Source of the DNA: Oscillospiraceae bacterium
GTDB lineage: Bacteria > Bacillota > Clostridia > Oscillospirales > Oscillospiraceae
Length of the DNA: 12,169 nucleotides
Reading direction: 5' to 3'
Assembly (NCBI GenBank): GCA_017438675.1
Contig: JAFRUW010000134.1
Span: 1-12,169, forward strand
In this document: piece after piece, positions 12,128-12,169 of the stretch
Position numbering within the stretch: position 1 is the stretch's first letter
Layout of the letters: the number at the start of each line of letters is the position of its first letter
Program-made: the position numbers and the translations under genes
The notes under the pieces: generated by a model
What the model was told of the DNA's origin: nothing
What the model saw: only the letters and a program-made list of their open reading frames with translations
Database searches by the model: none

Positions 12128-12169
12128 AAATAGCTTCGCAGAATTTCGCCGCGTAAGCGGCGAAACAAA
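12128..12169. repeat. 42-bp hairpin repeat, copy B
   Basis: This is the second copy of the unit at 10360-10401 (34 of 42 identical). Its stem, TTTCGCCGC (12144-12152) with GCGGCGAAA (12157-12165) around GTAA, is also perfect. The copy may continue past the window edge. The shared AGCnTCGCAGA lead-in and AAnAAA tail indicate common descent rather than chance. Confidence 0.75.

Overview
The window looks like a chromosomal piece of a spore-forming, low-to-moderate GC Clostridia genome, most likely an Oscillospiraceae/Ruminococcaceae-type gut Firmicute. The reasons are a spoIVFA-spoIVFB-like sporulation pair followed by the TIGR03960/TIGR03936 radical SAM pair (an arrangement known from Firmicutes), a Phe T-box leader in front of pheS, frequent GTG starts with strong AGGAGG-type ribosome binding sites, and GC-rich palindromic intergenic repeats. 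The family assignment is an inference; no rRNA or other taxonomic marker is present. Every gene I accept lies on the minus strand, so transcription runs from right to left.

Right end (about 10627-12169). A consensus sigma-A promoter (TTGACA, 17 bases, TACAAT) drives a 97-residue protein of unknown function, followed closely by a secreted cell-wall hydrolase with two SH3b domains and an NlpC/P60 catalytic domain. A strong stem-loop and one copy of a 42-bp hairpin repeat lie upstream. Downstream of the hydrolase is a 250-bp stretch that is almost entirely a chain of six stem-loops (10360-10609), including a second copy of the 42-bp repeat.

Centre (about 4951-10295). A promoter and a complete T-box leader with a UUC (Phe) specifier precede pheS. 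pheT, normally adjacent to pheS, is separated from it by 540 bp of non-coding, repeat-rich DNA that includes a terminator-like hairpin and a nested palindromic repeat. galM (aldose 1-epimerase) follows pheT by 14 bases and ends at a strong intrinsic terminator with a UUCG loop.

Left part (1-4949). Right beside that terminator is a very good match to a mother-cell sigma-E promoter. It heads a tight gene string: a membrane-anchored LytM/M23 protein resembling SpoIVFA, a short M50 site-2 protease resembling SpoIVFB, a B12-binding-type radical SAM protein carrying an apparent one-base frameshift, its partner protein (DUF2344), and 6-phosphofructokinase, which runs off the left edge. The first two genes probably form a regulated intramembrane proteolysis module like the one that activates sigma-K in Bacillus. 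The radical SAM pair is of unknown function, and pfkA is a glycolytic gene at the end of the same string.

I found no CRISPR array, transposase, prophage gene, rRNA or tRNA. The points most worth a second look are the sigma-E promoter with the partly altered LytM active site, the frameshift, the broken pheS-pheT junction, and the structured intergenic regions.
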